Positions 45,766 through 54,466 of a stretch of 64,000 bases of DNA are shown here, one piece after another (the stretch's first letter is position 1; every line of letters begins with the position of its first letter). Below the pieces are notes generated by a model. It was not told the DNA's origin and ran no database searches. It saw only the letters and a program-made list of their open reading frames with translations. Where the stretch lies: the NCBI RefSeq assembly GCF_001905385.1, contig NZ_LIPF01000010.1, positions 186,001-250,000 on the forward strand, written 5' to 3'. A program made the translations under genes and the position numbers. The stretch comes from Streptomyces sp. CB02414. GTDB lineage: Bacteria > Actinomycetota > Actinomycetes > Streptomycetales > Streptomycetaceae.

Positions 45766-45795
45766 ACGGGCAAGACCTGGAGGAACGGTGTGACG

Positions 45796-46884
45796 TCAGG
45801 GGGCTCGGAGGTCCACCGACTCGGCCAGCGCCTCCCGGTGGGCGCCCGCCGTGCCGTACGCGATCGAGTCGGCCTTGGCCCGCTTCAGGTGGAGGTGGAC
45901 CGGGTGTTCCCACGTCATGCCGAGGCCGCCGTGCAGTTGCAGCGCCTCCTCGGCGGTGCGGACGGCGACCTGGGCCGCGTACGCCTGGGCCACGGCGACC
46001 GCCACGTCGGTGTCCGTGCCGGTCGCCAGGGCGTCGGCGGCGTTGCGGGCGGCGGCCCGCAGGCCCGCGACCTCCAGCCACAGCCGGGCGAGCCGGTGCT
46101 TGAGGGCCTGGAATCCGCCGACCTGCCGGTTGAACTGCTTGCGTTCCTTGAGGTAGCGGACCGTCTCGGTCAGCAGCCAGTCGGCCAGGCCCAGTTGCTC
46201 GGAGGCGAGCAGGCCGGCACCGGCCCGCAGGGCGCGGCGCACGGCCGGTCCGGCCTCGCCCAGCCGTTGCCCGTTCACCCCGTCGAGGGACACGGAGGCC
46301 ATGGGCCGGGTCAGGTCCAGGGAGACCTGCGGGGTGACGGTCACGCCTGCGTCGGCGGTACGGACCTCGTACAGGCCCCCGTCGTCGGCGGGCACCAGCA
46401 GTACGTCGGCGACGGCCGCGTCCGCGATGCCGGTCAACTCACCGTGCAGGGTGCCGTCTTCGAGGCGGACGTGCGGGACGGCCCCGCCGGGGGCGACGTG
46501 CAGCCCGACGGCCAGTGCGGCGACGGTCGTGGCGGAGGCCAGTCCGGTGAGGAGGTCGTCGGCCCCGCAGGCCAGCAGCGCCTCGGTGGCGACGACCGCG
46601 CTGGTCAGGTACGGCACCGGGGCGACCGCCCGGCCCAGCTCCTCCAGCACCACGGCCGCTTCCCGGTGGGTGGCGCCCTGACCGCCCAGCGTCTCGGGGA
46701 CCAGCAGGCCCGCGAGGCCCATCGAGTCGGCGAGCGTCTTCCACAGCGGCAGGTCGTGCGGGGTGTCCGACTCGGTGCGGGCGACGACGTCCGCCGGGGC
46801 GCAGTGGTCGGTGAGCAGGTCCCGGACGGCGGCGCGCAGCGCCTCTTCCTCCTCCGAGTAGAGCAGATCCGGCTGTGCGCTCAT
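45796..46884 (-). CDS. Acyl-CoA dehydrogenase (small-subunit type)
   Basis: A 362-residue flavoprotein of the acyl-CoA dehydrogenase fold. EEEALRAAVRDLLTDH, GLAGLLVPETLGGQG and the C-terminal ERKQFNRQVGGFQALKHRLA and LQLHGGLGMTWEHPVHLHLKRA are present. The middle domain is less conserved and the catalytic Glu position is unclear. In actinobacteria such a gene is often paired with a second acyl-CoA dehydrogenase as a heteromer acting on steroid or branched acyl-CoA. It overlaps the partner upstream by ATGA. Confidence 0.88.
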   Translation of the reverse strand: MSAQPDLLYSEEEEALRAAVRDLLTDHCAPADVVARTESDTPHDLPLWKTLADSMGLAGLLVPETLGGQGATHREAAVVLEELGRAVAPVPYLTSAVVATEALLACGADDLLTGLASATTVAALAVGLHVAPGGAVPHVRLEDGTLHGELTGIADAAVADVLLVPADDGGLYEVRTADAGVTVTPQVSLDLTRPMASVSLDGVNGQRLGEAGPAVRRALRAGAGLLASEQLGLADWLLTETVRYLKERKQFNRQVGGFQALKHRLARLWLEVAGLRAAARNAADALATGTDTDVAVAVAQAYAAQVAVRTAEEALQLHGGLGMTWEHPVHLHLKRAKADSIAYGTAGAHREALAESVDLRAP

Positions 46885-48062
46885 CGGGCGAGGTCCTTCC
46901 ATGCGACGTCCTTGTCGGTGCGCGGCTCGGCGGGCAGGCCCAGCACGCGCTCGGCGACGATGTTCAGCAGGACCTCGCTGGTCCCGCCCTCGATGCTGTT
47001 GCCCTTGGAGCGGAGGTAGCGGTAGCCCGCGTCGCGGCCGGTGAAGTCCACCAGTTCGGGGCGGCGCAGGGTCCAGTCGTCGTACAGCAGGCCCTCCTCG
47101 CCGAGGAGTTCGACCTCCAGGCCGCTGATCTCCTGGTTGAGCCGGGCGAAGTTCAGCTTCATGCCGGCGCCCTCGGGACCCGGCTGTCCCGCCACCAGCT
47201 GCTGGCGCAGCCGCACTCCGGTGAGCCGGGCGACCTCGGCCTCGACCCACAGGCCGAGCAGCCGCTGGTGCAGGTCGTGGGTGCGCAGTCCGGGGCGTTC
47301 GCGCCAGGTAGCGGCGATCTTGCCGATCATGCCGCCCTCGCGGGGAATCGCGGAGCCGCCGATGGCGACGCGCTCGTTGTTGAGCGTGGTCTGCGCGACC
47401 CGCCAGCCGTCGCCCCGCTCACCGAGGCGCATGGCGTCGGGGATGCGTACGTCGGTGAGGAAGACCTCGTTGAACTCGGCCTCGCCGGTGATCTGGCGCA
47501 GCGGCCGGACCTCGACACCGGGGTCGGTCATGTCGCACAGGAAGTAGGTGATGCCCTTGTGCTTGGGCAGGTCCGGCTCGGTACGGGCGATGAGGATGGC
47601 CCAGCGGGCGAGGTGGGCGCTGGACGTCCACACCTTCTGCCCGTTGATCACCCAGTCCTCGCCGTCGGGCACGGCCCGTGTGCCGAGCGCCGCGAGGTCG
47701 GACCCGGCGCCCGGCTCGCTGAACAGCTGGCACCAGACCTCCTCCCCGGTCCACAGCGGGCGCAGCAGGCGGCGCTTCTGCTCCTCGGTGCCGTACTGGA
47801 GGATGGTCGGGGCGGCCATGCCGAGGCCGATGCCGATGCGCCGGGGGTCGTTGTCGGGTGCGCCCGCGGCCGCCAGCTCGGCGTCGACGACGGCCTGGAG
47901 GGAGCGGGGGACGCCGAGTCCGCCGAGGCCCTCGGGGTAGTGCACCCAGGCGAGTCCCGCGTCGAAGCGGGCCCGCAGGAATTCCAGGCGCTCGGTGGTC
48001 GCCGGCGGGTGGGCGGCCAGCAACTCCTGGGTACGGCGGCGCAGTTCCGCTGCGTCGGTCAT
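46881..48062 (-). CDS. Acyl-CoA dehydrogenase (large-subunit type)
   Basis: A 393-residue acyl-CoA dehydrogenase. WCQLFSEPGAGSDLAALGTRA and WVINGQKVWTSSAHLARWAI bind FAD and substrate. The C-terminus carries SKGNSIEGGTSEVLLNIVAERVLG. It oxidises acyl-CoA to enoyl-CoA and passes electrons to ETF. It is the middle gene of three coupled by ATGA overlaps, between the quinone oxidoreductase and the second dehydrogenase. Exact acyl substrate unknown. Confidence 0.92.
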   Translation of the reverse strand: MTDAAELRRRTQELLAAHPPATTERLEFLRARFDAGLAWVHYPEGLGGLGVPRSLQAVVDAELAAAGAPDNDPRRIGIGLGMAAPTILQYGTEEQKRRLLRPLWTGEEVWCQLFSEPGAGSDLAALGTRAVPDGEDWVINGQKVWTSSAHLARWAILIARTEPDLPKHKGITYFLCDMTDPGVEVRPLRQITGEAEFNEVFLTDVRIPDAMRLGERGDGWRVAQTTLNNERVAIGGSAIPREGGMIGKIAATWRERPGLRTHDLHQRLLGLWVEAEVARLTGVRLRQQLVAGQPGPEGAGMKLNFARLNQEISGLEVELLGEEGLLYDDWTLRRPELVDFTGRDAGYRYLRSKGNSIEGGTSEVLLNIVAERVLGLPAEPRTDKDVAWKDLAR

Positions 48063-49039
48063 GCGACGGCTCCCTTCTCCTGCTGCTCCGGTACGACGGC
48101 CACGCGGCCGGTCGTCCTGCCGTCGGCGACGCGCTGCACGGCGTCCGCCGCGTCGGCGAGCGGCACCCGCTCGCTGACCAGCGGCTTGATCGCGCCCCGC
48201 GCGGCGAGTTCGGTGAGCTGTTCGTGGCAGTGCCGGACCAGCTTCGGGTTCTTGGTGTTGTACAGGCCCCAGTGCAGGCCGAGGACCGCGTAGTTCTTCA
48301 CCAGGGCGTGGTTCAGCGCGGGGCTGGGGATCGTGCCGCTCGCGAAGCCGACGACGACGATCCGGCCCTCGAAGGCGACGGTCTTGGCGGACTGGGCGTA
48401 GGCCTGCCCGCCCACGGGGTCGTAGATCACGTCGGCGCCCCGGCCGCCGGTGGCCTCCTTGACGGCCGCGACGACGTCCTCGCCGTGCCGGTCGACGACC
48501 ACGTCGCAGCCCAGCTCGCGGGCGACGGCCGCCTTGCCGGGGCCGCCGACGACACCGATGACGGTGGCGCCGGCGGCCTTGCCGAGCTGCACGGCCGCGC
48601 TGCCGACCCCTCCGGCGGCGGCGTGGACGAGCAGCGTCTCGCCGGACTCCAGCCGGGCCCTGCGGTGCAGGCCGAACCAGCCGGTCTGGTAGCCGATGTG
48701 CAGGGCGGCGGCCTCGGCGTCGTCCAGGGCGTCCGGCGCGGGCAGCAGGGCGCGGGCGTCGGCGAGGGCGTACTCGGCGAAGCCGCCGTGCGGCAGCGCG
48801 GGGTTGGCGAGGACGCGGCGTCCGTCCTCGGTCTCGCCGCAGATCTCCACGCCCGGCGTGAAGGGCAGCGGTGGCTTGACCTGGTACTGGCCCCGGCACA
48901 TCAGCGCGTCCGGGAAGTTGATGTTCGCGGCGCGGACCCTCAGCAGGACCTGGCCCTCGCCGGGGGCCGGCGGCGCCACGTCCGCGAGGCGCATCACCTC
49001 GCCCGGCTCGCCGTTCTCGTGCACCTGCCATGCCTGCAT
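48059..49039 (-). CDS. NADPH:quinone oxidoreductase, zinc-independent MDR family
   Basis: A 326-residue medium-chain dehydrogenase/reductase without zinc ligands. N-terminal VLLRVRAANINFPDALMCRGQY, cofactor motif VHAAAGGVGSAAVQLGKAAGA and C-terminal AADAVQRVADGRTTGRVAVVP are typical of quinone oxidoreductases. It is the first gene of the operon with two acyl-CoA dehydrogenases, which suggests a role in acyl or cyclic-ketone catabolism. A TetR-like palindrome overlaps its promoter. Confidence 0.9.
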   Translation of the reverse strand: MQAWQVHENGEPGEVMRLADVAPPAPGEGQVLLRVRAANINFPDALMCRGQYQVKPPLPFTPGVEICGETEDGRRVLANPALPHGGFAEYALADARALLPAPDALDDAEAAALHIGYQTGWFGLHRRARLESGETLLVHAAAGGVGSAAVQLGKAAGATVIGVVGGPGKAAVARELGCDVVVDRHGEDVVAAVKEATGGRGADVIYDPVGGQAYAQSAKTVAFEGRIVVVGFASGTIPSPALNHALVKNYAVLGLHWGLYNTKNPKLVRHCHEQLTELAARGAIKPLVSERVPLADAADAVQRVADGRTTGRVAVVPEQQEKGAVA

Positions 49040-49080
49040 GCGGGGCCTCCACCGACTGCGTCGTCCGACCGGTCTCCCGC

Positions 49081-49097
49081 ATACTAAGCGGTCGCTT
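49081..49097. promoter_or_regulatory. Palindrome overlapping the -10 of the acyl-CoA dehydrogenase operon
   Basis: AAGCG-GT-CGCTT (49086-49097) is a perfect 5-2-5 repeat. It adjoins TAGTAT (minus strand, 49081-49086), a good -10. This layout is common for TetR-type regulators of fatty-acid genes. Confidence 0.6.
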
Positions 49098-49145
49098 GCT
49101 GATCAGGGAACAGGTCGCGGGCAGCCGTGCGTCACGAGACCGCCC

Positions 49146-49718
49146 TCACCCCTGCGCCGGGCGCGCCCGTACGTGCATCCGCTCCCCCTGCGGGCCGAAC
49201 AGGCTCAGGAACTCGACCGGCCCCTCCCCCGTCGACCCGAACCAGTGCGGGACCCGGGTGTCGAACTCGGCGGCCTCCCCCGCCGACAGCACCACGTCGT
49301 GGTCGCCCAGCACCAGCCGCAGCCGGCCGGAGAGGACGTACAGCCACTCGTAGCCCTCGTGGGTGCGGGGGTCCGGCTCCTCCTTGCGCCGGGGCTCCAG
49401 CACCTTGAACGCCTGGAGTCCGCCCGGTTGGCGGGTCAGCGGCCAGTGGGTGCGGCCGCCTCGCACGATCGGCTTGGCGCGCACCCTCGGGTCGCCGACC
49501 GGCGGCGCGCCGACCAGCTCGTCCAGCGGCACCCGGTGGGCCTGGGCGATGGGCAGCAGCAGTTCGAGGCTCGGCTTGCGCAGCCCCGACTCCAGCCGCG
49601 ACAGGGTGCTCACCGAGATGCCGGTCGTCTCGGACAGCGCCGCCAGGGTCACCTCCCGCTCCTTGCGCACCTGCCGGAGCCTGGGGCCGACACCGGCGAG
49701 AACGTCGTCTGCAGTCAT
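49146..49718 (-). CDS. XRE-type regulator with C-terminal cupin
   Basis: A 190-residue regulator. The N-terminal Cro/CI-type helix-turn-helix (VRKEREVTLAALSETTGISVSTLSRLESG) covers about residues 15-65. The cupin barrel follows, with THEGYEWLYVLSGRLRLVLGDHDVVL and EAAEFDTRVPHWFG, including His and Glu positions for metal. It diverges from the flavoprotein gene, which is its likely target. The promoter places transcription at the ATG, so the message is probably leaderless. Confidence 0.9.
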   Translation of the reverse strand: MTADDVLAGVGPRLRQVRKEREVTLAALSETTGISVSTLSRLESGLRKPSLELLLPIAQAHRVPLDELVGAPPVGDPRVRAKPIVRGGRTHWPLTRQPGGLQAFKVLEPRRKEEPDPRTHEGYEWLYVLSGRLRLVLGDHDVVLSAGEAAEFDTRVPHWFGSTGEGPVEFLSLFGPQGERMHVRARPAQG

Positions 49719-49724
49719 GTGTTT

Positions 49725-49753
49725 ATTGCAGAACCGGCAAGTTCATTTGTCAA
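49725..49753 (-). promoter_or_regulatory. Promoter and operator between the XRE-cupin and flavoprotein genes
   Basis: On the minus strand TTGACA (49748-49753) and TGCAAT (49725-49730) are 17 bases apart. Transcription should begin at the regulator's ATG. TTGC and GCAA arms (49726-49740) flank a 7-base centre inside it and may be the operator. Confidence 0.6.
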
Positions 49754-49794
49754 TCCCGCGCTGTCGGGCGACCTTGTCCGTGGAGGTGGTCACC

Positions 49795-50760
49795 GTGACC
49801 CGCAACAAGGACCTGAACGACAGCCCGAACAACAACGACCGGTACGACGTCGTCGTCGTGGGCGGTGGCGCGGCCGGACTGTCCGCCGCCCTCGTCCTGG
49901 GCCGCTCCCGGCTGCGCACCCTGGTCGTCGACGCCGGTGAGCCCCGCAACACGCCCTCGGCGCACATGCAGGGCTTCCTGACCCGGGACGGGATGGCGCC
50001 GGCGGAGTTCCTGGAGCTCGGCAGGGAGGAGATCGCGCGCTACGGCGTGGAGCTCGTCCGCGACCGGGCGGTGGACGTGACGCGGGGCGACGGCTTCGCG
50101 GTGTCGCTGGCCGGCGGGCTGACCGTGCGGGCGCGCCGGCTGATCGTCACCACCGGGCTCAGGGACGAACTGCCCGAGGTGCCCGGCGTCGCCGAGCGGT
50201 TCGGCCGGGACGTGCTGCACTGCCCGTTCTGCCACGGCTGGGAGGTGCGCGACGAGCGCTTCGGCGTGCTGGCCACGAGCCCGATGAGCGTGCACCAGGC
50301 CCTGATGGTGTCCGGCTGGTCCGACGACGTGACGCTCTTCCTGCACACGGTCGCCGAGGCGGACCTGTCCGACGACGACCTGCGCCGGCTCGCCGCGGCC
50401 GGGGTCAAGGTGGTGCCCGGCGAGGTCGCCGGCCTGCGGATCGAGGACGACCGGCTCACCGGCGTACGGCTGGCGGACGGCACGGTGCACGACCGCTCGG
50501 TGGTCTTCGTCGCCCCGAAGGCCGTGCCGCAGACCGGGCTGATGGAGCGGCTCGGCGCCGAGCTGCAGGACACCCCGTTCGGGGCGTACCCCGTCGTCGA
50601 CCCGACGGGCCGGACCTCGGTGCCCGGCGTGTGGACCGCCGGCAACGCGATGGGCTTCGCCGAGCAGGTCGTCCACGCGTCGAGCGGCGGCTACCGCGCG
50701 GCGGCGGCGATCGCCGGCGACCTGATCATGTCGGACCTGGACGCGGCGATCGCGGAGTGA
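49795..50760 (+). CDS. Thioredoxin-reductase-like FAD flavoprotein lacking a clear NADPH motif
   Basis: A 321-residue FAD protein of the thioredoxin-reductase type. The FAD motif is DVVVVGGGAAGLSAALVLG near residues 18-36, the redox pair is CPFC (Cys143, Cys146) and the C-terminal FAD motif is GVWTAGNAMGF. Where thioredoxin reductase has GGGxSA for NADPH, this protein reads FGVLATSPMSVHQALMVSG. It may therefore be a dithiol oxidase or use another electron donor. GGAGG precedes the GTG. It is divergent from the XRE-cupin regulator. Confidence 0.88.
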   Translation: MTRNKDLNDSPNNNDRYDVVVVGGGAAGLSAALVLGRSRLRTLVVDAGEPRNTPSAHMQGFLTRDGMAPAEFLELGREEIARYGVELVRDRAVDVTRGDGFAVSLAGGLTVRARRLIVTTGLRDELPEVPGVAERFGRDVLHCPFCHGWEVRDERFGVLATSPMSVHQALMVSGWSDDVTLFLHTVAEADLSDDDLRRLAAAGVKVVPGEVAGLRIEDDRLTGVRLADGTVHDRSVVFVAPKAVPQTGLMERLGAELQDTPFGAYPVVDPTGRTSVPGVWTAGNAMGFAEQVVHASSGGYRAAAAIAGDLIMSDLDAAIAE

Positions 50761-50788
50761 GGCTCCCGGGGCGTTCTCGGGGCCCGCG

Positions 50789-50813
50789 GGACCCGAGGTG
50801 CGTTCTCGGGTCC
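50789..50813. terminator. Terminator hairpin after the flavoprotein gene
   Basis: GGACCCGAG pairs exactly with CTCGGGTCC across a 7-base loop, 29 bases after the stop. It is copied at 50923-50944. Confidence 0.8.
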
Positions 50814-50815
50814 GG

Positions 50816-50944
50816 CCGGCGGATCAGGCCGCAGGAAAGTGCGGCGACCGATCGGCGCAGACGGTCGTGCCGGACCCCGCGTCTGCGGCATGATCCGCCG
50901 GACAGGGCCTGGAGGCCCGCCGGACCCGAGGCGCGTTCTCGGGT
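50816..50944. repeat. Structured intergenic DNA: long inverted repeat and second copy of the hairpin
   Basis: CCGGCGGATCA (50816-50826) and TGATCCGCCGG (50891-50901) are exact complements. GCCGCA/TGCGGC (50828-50845) is a small hairpin inside. The hairpin at 50789 recurs at 50923-50944 as GACCCGAG, GCGCGTT, CTCGGGT. Confidence 0.7.
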
Positions 50945-50977
50945 GTGAACCCGGCCTCCCCGGTGCACCATGGCTGC

Positions 50978-52516
50978 ATGCTGCTCGCCCGGCTGGCCCG
51001 AGTGTCCCGGGAGGTCGCCGCCACCTCGGCGCGGTCCCGGAAGACCGCCCTGCTCGCGGAGCTGTTCCGGGAGGCCGAGGCGGCGGACGTGCCCGTCGTC
51101 ATCCCCTATCTCGCGGGACGGCTCCCCCAGGGCCGGATCGGCGTCGGCTGGAAGGTGCTGAGCCGCCCGGTCGCCCCGGCCGCCGAACCGTCCCTGACCG
51201 TGCGCGACGTGGACGCCCGGCTCACCCTGCTCGGCGCGGTGTCCGGCGCCGGTTCGCAGGCCGAGCGGTCGCGGCAGGTCGGCGAACTGATGGGCGCGGC
51301 CACCGAGGACGAGCAGCGCTTCCTGATCGGCCTGCTCACCGGCGAGGTCCGGCAGGGCGCCCTGGACGCGGCGGCCGTCGAGGGCCTGGCGGCGGCGACC
51401 GGCGCGCCCCCCGCGGACGTACGGCGGGCCGTGATGCTCGCGGGTTCGCTCCAGACGGTCGCCGAGGCCCTGCTCGCCGACGGCCCCAGCGCCCTGGACC
51501 GGTTCTCCCTCACCGTGGGCCGCCCGGTGCTGCCGATGCTGGCGCACAGCGCCTCCTCGGTCGCCGAGGCGGTCGGCAGGCTGGGCGCCTGCGTGGTCGA
51601 GGAGAAGCTGGACGGCATCCGCGTCCAGGTGCACCGCGACGGCGGCTCGGTGCGGCTGTACACCCGCACCCTCGATGACATCACCGACCGGCTCCCCGAA
51701 GTGAGAGCGGCGGCCCTCGCACTGCCCGGCGAGCGGTTCATCCTCGACGGCGAGGTGATCTCCTTCGACGCGGACGGACGCCCCAGGTCCTTCCAGGCGA
51801 CCGCCGGACGGGTCGGTTCCCGCGCGGACGTGGCCACGGCGGCGCGGGCGGTGCCCGTCTCCGTCGTGTTCTTCGACGCGCTCTCGGTCGACGGCCGCGA
51901 CCTGCTCGACCTGCCGCTGACCGAGCGGCACGCGGAGCTGGCCCGGCTGGTGCCCGAGCCGACGCGGGTGCGGCGCACGGTGGTGGAGGGGCCGCAGGGT
52001 GTTCCGGCCGCCGAGGAGTTCCTCACCGGGACGCTGGAGCGCGGCCACGAGGGCGTCGTGGTCAAAGGGCTGGACGCCGCCTACAGCGCGGGCCGGCGCG
52101 GCGCGTCCTGGCTGAAGGTGAAGCCCGTCCACACGCTCGACCTGGTGGTCCTGGCCGCCGAGTGGGGCCACGGCCGCCGCACCGGCAAGCTCTCCAACCT
52201 GCACCTGGGCGCCCGCACCGCCGACGGCACCTACGCCATGCTCGGCAAGACCTTCAAGGGCATGACCGACGCGCTGCTGGCCTGGCAGACCGGACGGCTC
52301 CAGGAGCTGACCGTCCAGGAACACCCCTGGGGCGTGACCGTCCGCCCCGAACTCGTCGTCGAGATCGCCTACGACGGCCTCCAGCGCTCCACCCGCTACC
52401 CGGCCGGCGTCACCCTCCGCTTCGCCCGCGTGGTCCGCTACCGCGAGGACAAGCGCCCCGAGGACGCGGACACGGTGGACGCCCTGCTCGCCGCCCACCC
52501 CGGGGTGGCCCCGTGA
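50978..52516 (+). CDS. ATP-dependent DNA ligase (LigB type)
   Basis: A 512-residue ligase. The N-terminal domain (residues 1-200) contains LARLARVSREVAATSARSRK and LLTGEVRQGALDAAAV. The adenylation motif is EEKLDGIRVQVH, with the AMP-accepting Lys. ILDGEVISF, HEGVVVKGLDAAYSAGRRGASWLKVKP and a C-terminal OB fold with YPAGVTLRFARVVRYRED follow. It probably seals nicks in repair. The start at ATG 50978 gives the usual length of actinobacterial homologues. The nudix gene overlaps its stop. Confidence 0.92.
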   Translation: MLLARLARVSREVAATSARSRKTALLAELFREAEAADVPVVIPYLAGRLPQGRIGVGWKVLSRPVAPAAEPSLTVRDVDARLTLLGAVSGAGSQAERSRQVGELMGAATEDEQRFLIGLLTGEVRQGALDAAAVEGLAAATGAPPADVRRAVMLAGSLQTVAEALLADGPSALDRFSLTVGRPVLPMLAHSASSVAEAVGRLGACVVEEKLDGIRVQVHRDGGSVRLYTRTLDDITDRLPEVRAAALALPGERFILDGEVISFDADGRPRSFQATAGRVGSRADVATAARAVPVSVVFFDALSVDGRDLLDLPLTERHAELARLVPEPTRVRRTVVEGPQGVPAAEEFLTGTLERGHEGVVVKGLDAAYSAGRRGASWLKVKPVHTLDLVVLAAEWGHGRRTGKLSNLHLGARTADGTYAMLGKTFKGMTDALLAWQTGRLQELTVQEHPWGVTVRPELVVEIAYDGLQRSTRYPAGVTLRFARVVRYREDKRPEDADTVDALLAAHPGVAP

Positions 52517-52971
52517 GGCGCAGCGCCGGCCTGCTGCTGCACCGGCCCGGCGCCGGCGGCACGGAAGTGCTGCTCGGCCACATGGGCGGCCCCTTCTACA
52601 CCCGCCGCGACGCCGGGGCGTGGACGATCCCGAAGGGCGAGTACGACCCTGCCGAGCCCGCCTGGGACGCGGCCCGGCGCGAGTTCGAGGAGGAGCTGGG
52701 GCTGCCGCCTCCGGAGGGCGAGGCCGTGCCGCTCGGCGAGGTGCGGCAGGCGGGCGGGAAAGTCGTCACGGCGTGGGCCGTCGAGGCCGACCTCGACCCG
52801 GCGACGGTCGTCCCCGGCACCTTCCGCATGGAGTGGCCGCCGCGGTCGGGCCGGACCGCGGAGTTCCCGGAGCTGGACCGGGTGGCGTGGTTCGCGGTGG
52901 ACCGGGCGCGCGAGGTGATCGTCAGGGCGCAGGCCGCGTTTCTCGACCGGCTGGCTGAGCACTCGCACTGA
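52513..52971 (+). CDS. NUDIX hydrolase
   Basis: A 152-residue NUDIX protein starting at the GTG that overlaps the ligase stop as GTGA. The NUDIX box is the expected G-x5-E-x7-REUxEExG pattern: GEYDPAEPAWDAARREFEEELG. It hydrolyses a nucleoside diphosphate linked to another group; the specific substrate is not readable. Coupling to a DNA ligase fits removal of damaged nucleotides or adenylate intermediates. Confidence 0.9.
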   Translation: MRRSAGLLLHRPGAGGTEVLLGHMGGPFYTRRDAGAWTIPKGEYDPAEPAWDAARREFEEELGLPPPEGEAVPLGEVRQAGGKVVTAWAVEADLDPATVVPGTFRMEWPPRSGRTAEFPELDRVAWFAVDRAREVIVRAQAAFLDRLAEHSH

Positions 52972-53068
52972 GGAGAGTCGACCGGCGGCGACGGACCCCG
53001 TCCGCGTTGCGGCCTGCCCCGCCGCGCGCCAAGGTCGAGGCACGAACGCGCACCCCAGGAGGTCGGCC

Positions 53069-54454
53069 ATGCCCATCGCGACGGTGAACCCGGCGAACGG
53101 CGAGACGCTCAGGACGTACGAGGCCATGGGCGAGGAGGAGATCGAGCGCCGGCTCCAGCTCGCGGAGGCCACCTTCCGCACGTACCGGACGACGGCCTTC
53201 GACGAGCGGGCCCGGCTGATGCACCGCGCCGCCGACCTGCTGGAGGCGGACCAGGACGAGATCGGCAAGGTGATCACCACCGAGATGGGCAAGCCGGTCA
53301 AGCAGGCCCGCGCGGAGGCCGCCAAGTGCGCCAAGGCGATGCGCTGGTACGCCGACCACGCGGCGGAGCTGCTCGCCGACGAGGAGCCCGCCGAGTCCGA
53401 CGTCAAGGACTCCGGCGCCTCCCGGGCCCTGGTCCGCTACCGTCCGCTCGGCCCGGTGCTCGCGGTGATGCCGTGGAACTTCCCGCTCTGGCAGGTGGTC
53501 CGGTTCGCCGCCCCCGCCCTGATGGCGGGCAACGTCGGCCTCCTCAAGCACGCCTCGAACGTGCCGCAGACGGCCCTGTACCTGGAGGACCTGTTCCACC
53601 GCGCGGGCTTCCCCGAGGGCTGCTTCCAGACCCTGCTGATCGGCTCGGCGGCCGTGGACGACGTCCTGCGCGACGAGCGCGTGCGGGCCGCGACCCTGAC
53701 CGGCAGCGAGCCGGCCGGCCGCGCGGTCGCCTCCACCGCCGGAGAGATGATCAAGAAGACGGTGCTGGAGCTGGGCGGCAGCGACCCGTTCGTCGTGATG
53801 CCGTCCGCCGACGTCGACCGGGCCGCCGAGGTCGCGGTGACCGCGCGCACCCAGAACGCCGGTCAGTCCTGCATCGCCGCCAAGCGGTTCATCGTGCACA
53901 CCGACGTGTACGACGCCTTCGTCGCCCGCTTCACCGAGGGCATGAAGGCGCTGAAGGTGGGCGACCCCATGGACGAGGAGACCGAGGTGGGCCCGCTCTC
54001 CAGCGAGCAGGGCGTCAATGACCTGGTGGAACTGGTCGACGACGCGGTGCGCGGCGGCGCCGAGGTGCTGTGCGGAGGCGAACGCCCGGACGGACCCGGC
54101 TGGTACTACCCGCCGACCGTGCTGGCCGGCGTCACCCGCGAGATGCGCATCCACCGCGAGGAGGCCTTCGGCCCGGTCGCCACGCTGTACCGCGCGGCCG
54201 ACCTCGACGAGGCGGTGCTGATCGCCAACGACACCGACTTCGGCCTCAGTTCCAACGTGTGGACCCGCGACGACGCCGACGTCGACCGCTTCGTACGGGA
54301 CCTGGAGGCGGGCGGCGTGTACGTCAACGGGATGACGGCGTCCCATCCGGCGTTCCCGTTCGGCGGGGTCAAGCGGTCGGGCTACGGGCGTGAGCTGTCC
54401 GGGCACGGAATCCGGGAGTTCTGCAACATCACCACCGTGTGGCACGGAGCGTGA
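53069..54454 (+). CDS. NADP-dependent aldehyde dehydrogenase, succinate-semialdehyde type
   Basis: A 461-residue short-type aldehyde dehydrogenase, close in length to Sad/GabD enzymes that oxidise succinate semialdehyde in GABA breakdown. VMPWNFPLWQVVRFAAPAL, catalytic Glu234 in LELGGSDPF, Cys268 in NAGQSCIAAKR and FGGVKRSGYGRELSGHG are intact. AGGAGG precedes the ATG. No GABA transaminase or regulator is adjacent, so the substrate is inferred from family only. Confidence 0.92.
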   Translation: MPIATVNPANGETLRTYEAMGEEEIERRLQLAEATFRTYRTTAFDERARLMHRAADLLEADQDEIGKVITTEMGKPVKQARAEAAKCAKAMRWYADHAAELLADEEPAESDVKDSGASRALVRYRPLGPVLAVMPWNFPLWQVVRFAAPALMAGNVGLLKHASNVPQTALYLEDLFHRAGFPEGCFQTLLIGSAAVDDVLRDERVRAATLTGSEPAGRAVASTAGEMIKKTVLELGGSDPFVVMPSADVDRAAEVAVTARTQNAGQSCIAAKRFIVHTDVYDAFVARFTEGMKALKVGDPMDEETEVGPLSSEQGVNDLVELVDDAVRGGAEVLCGGERPDGPGWYYPPTVLAGVTREMRIHREEAFGPVATLYRAADLDEAVLIANDTDFGLSSNVWTRDDADVDRFVRDLEAGGVYVNGMTASHPAFPFGGVKRSGYGRELSGHGIREFCNITTVWHGA

Positions 54455-54466
54455 GCCTTCCGCGAC

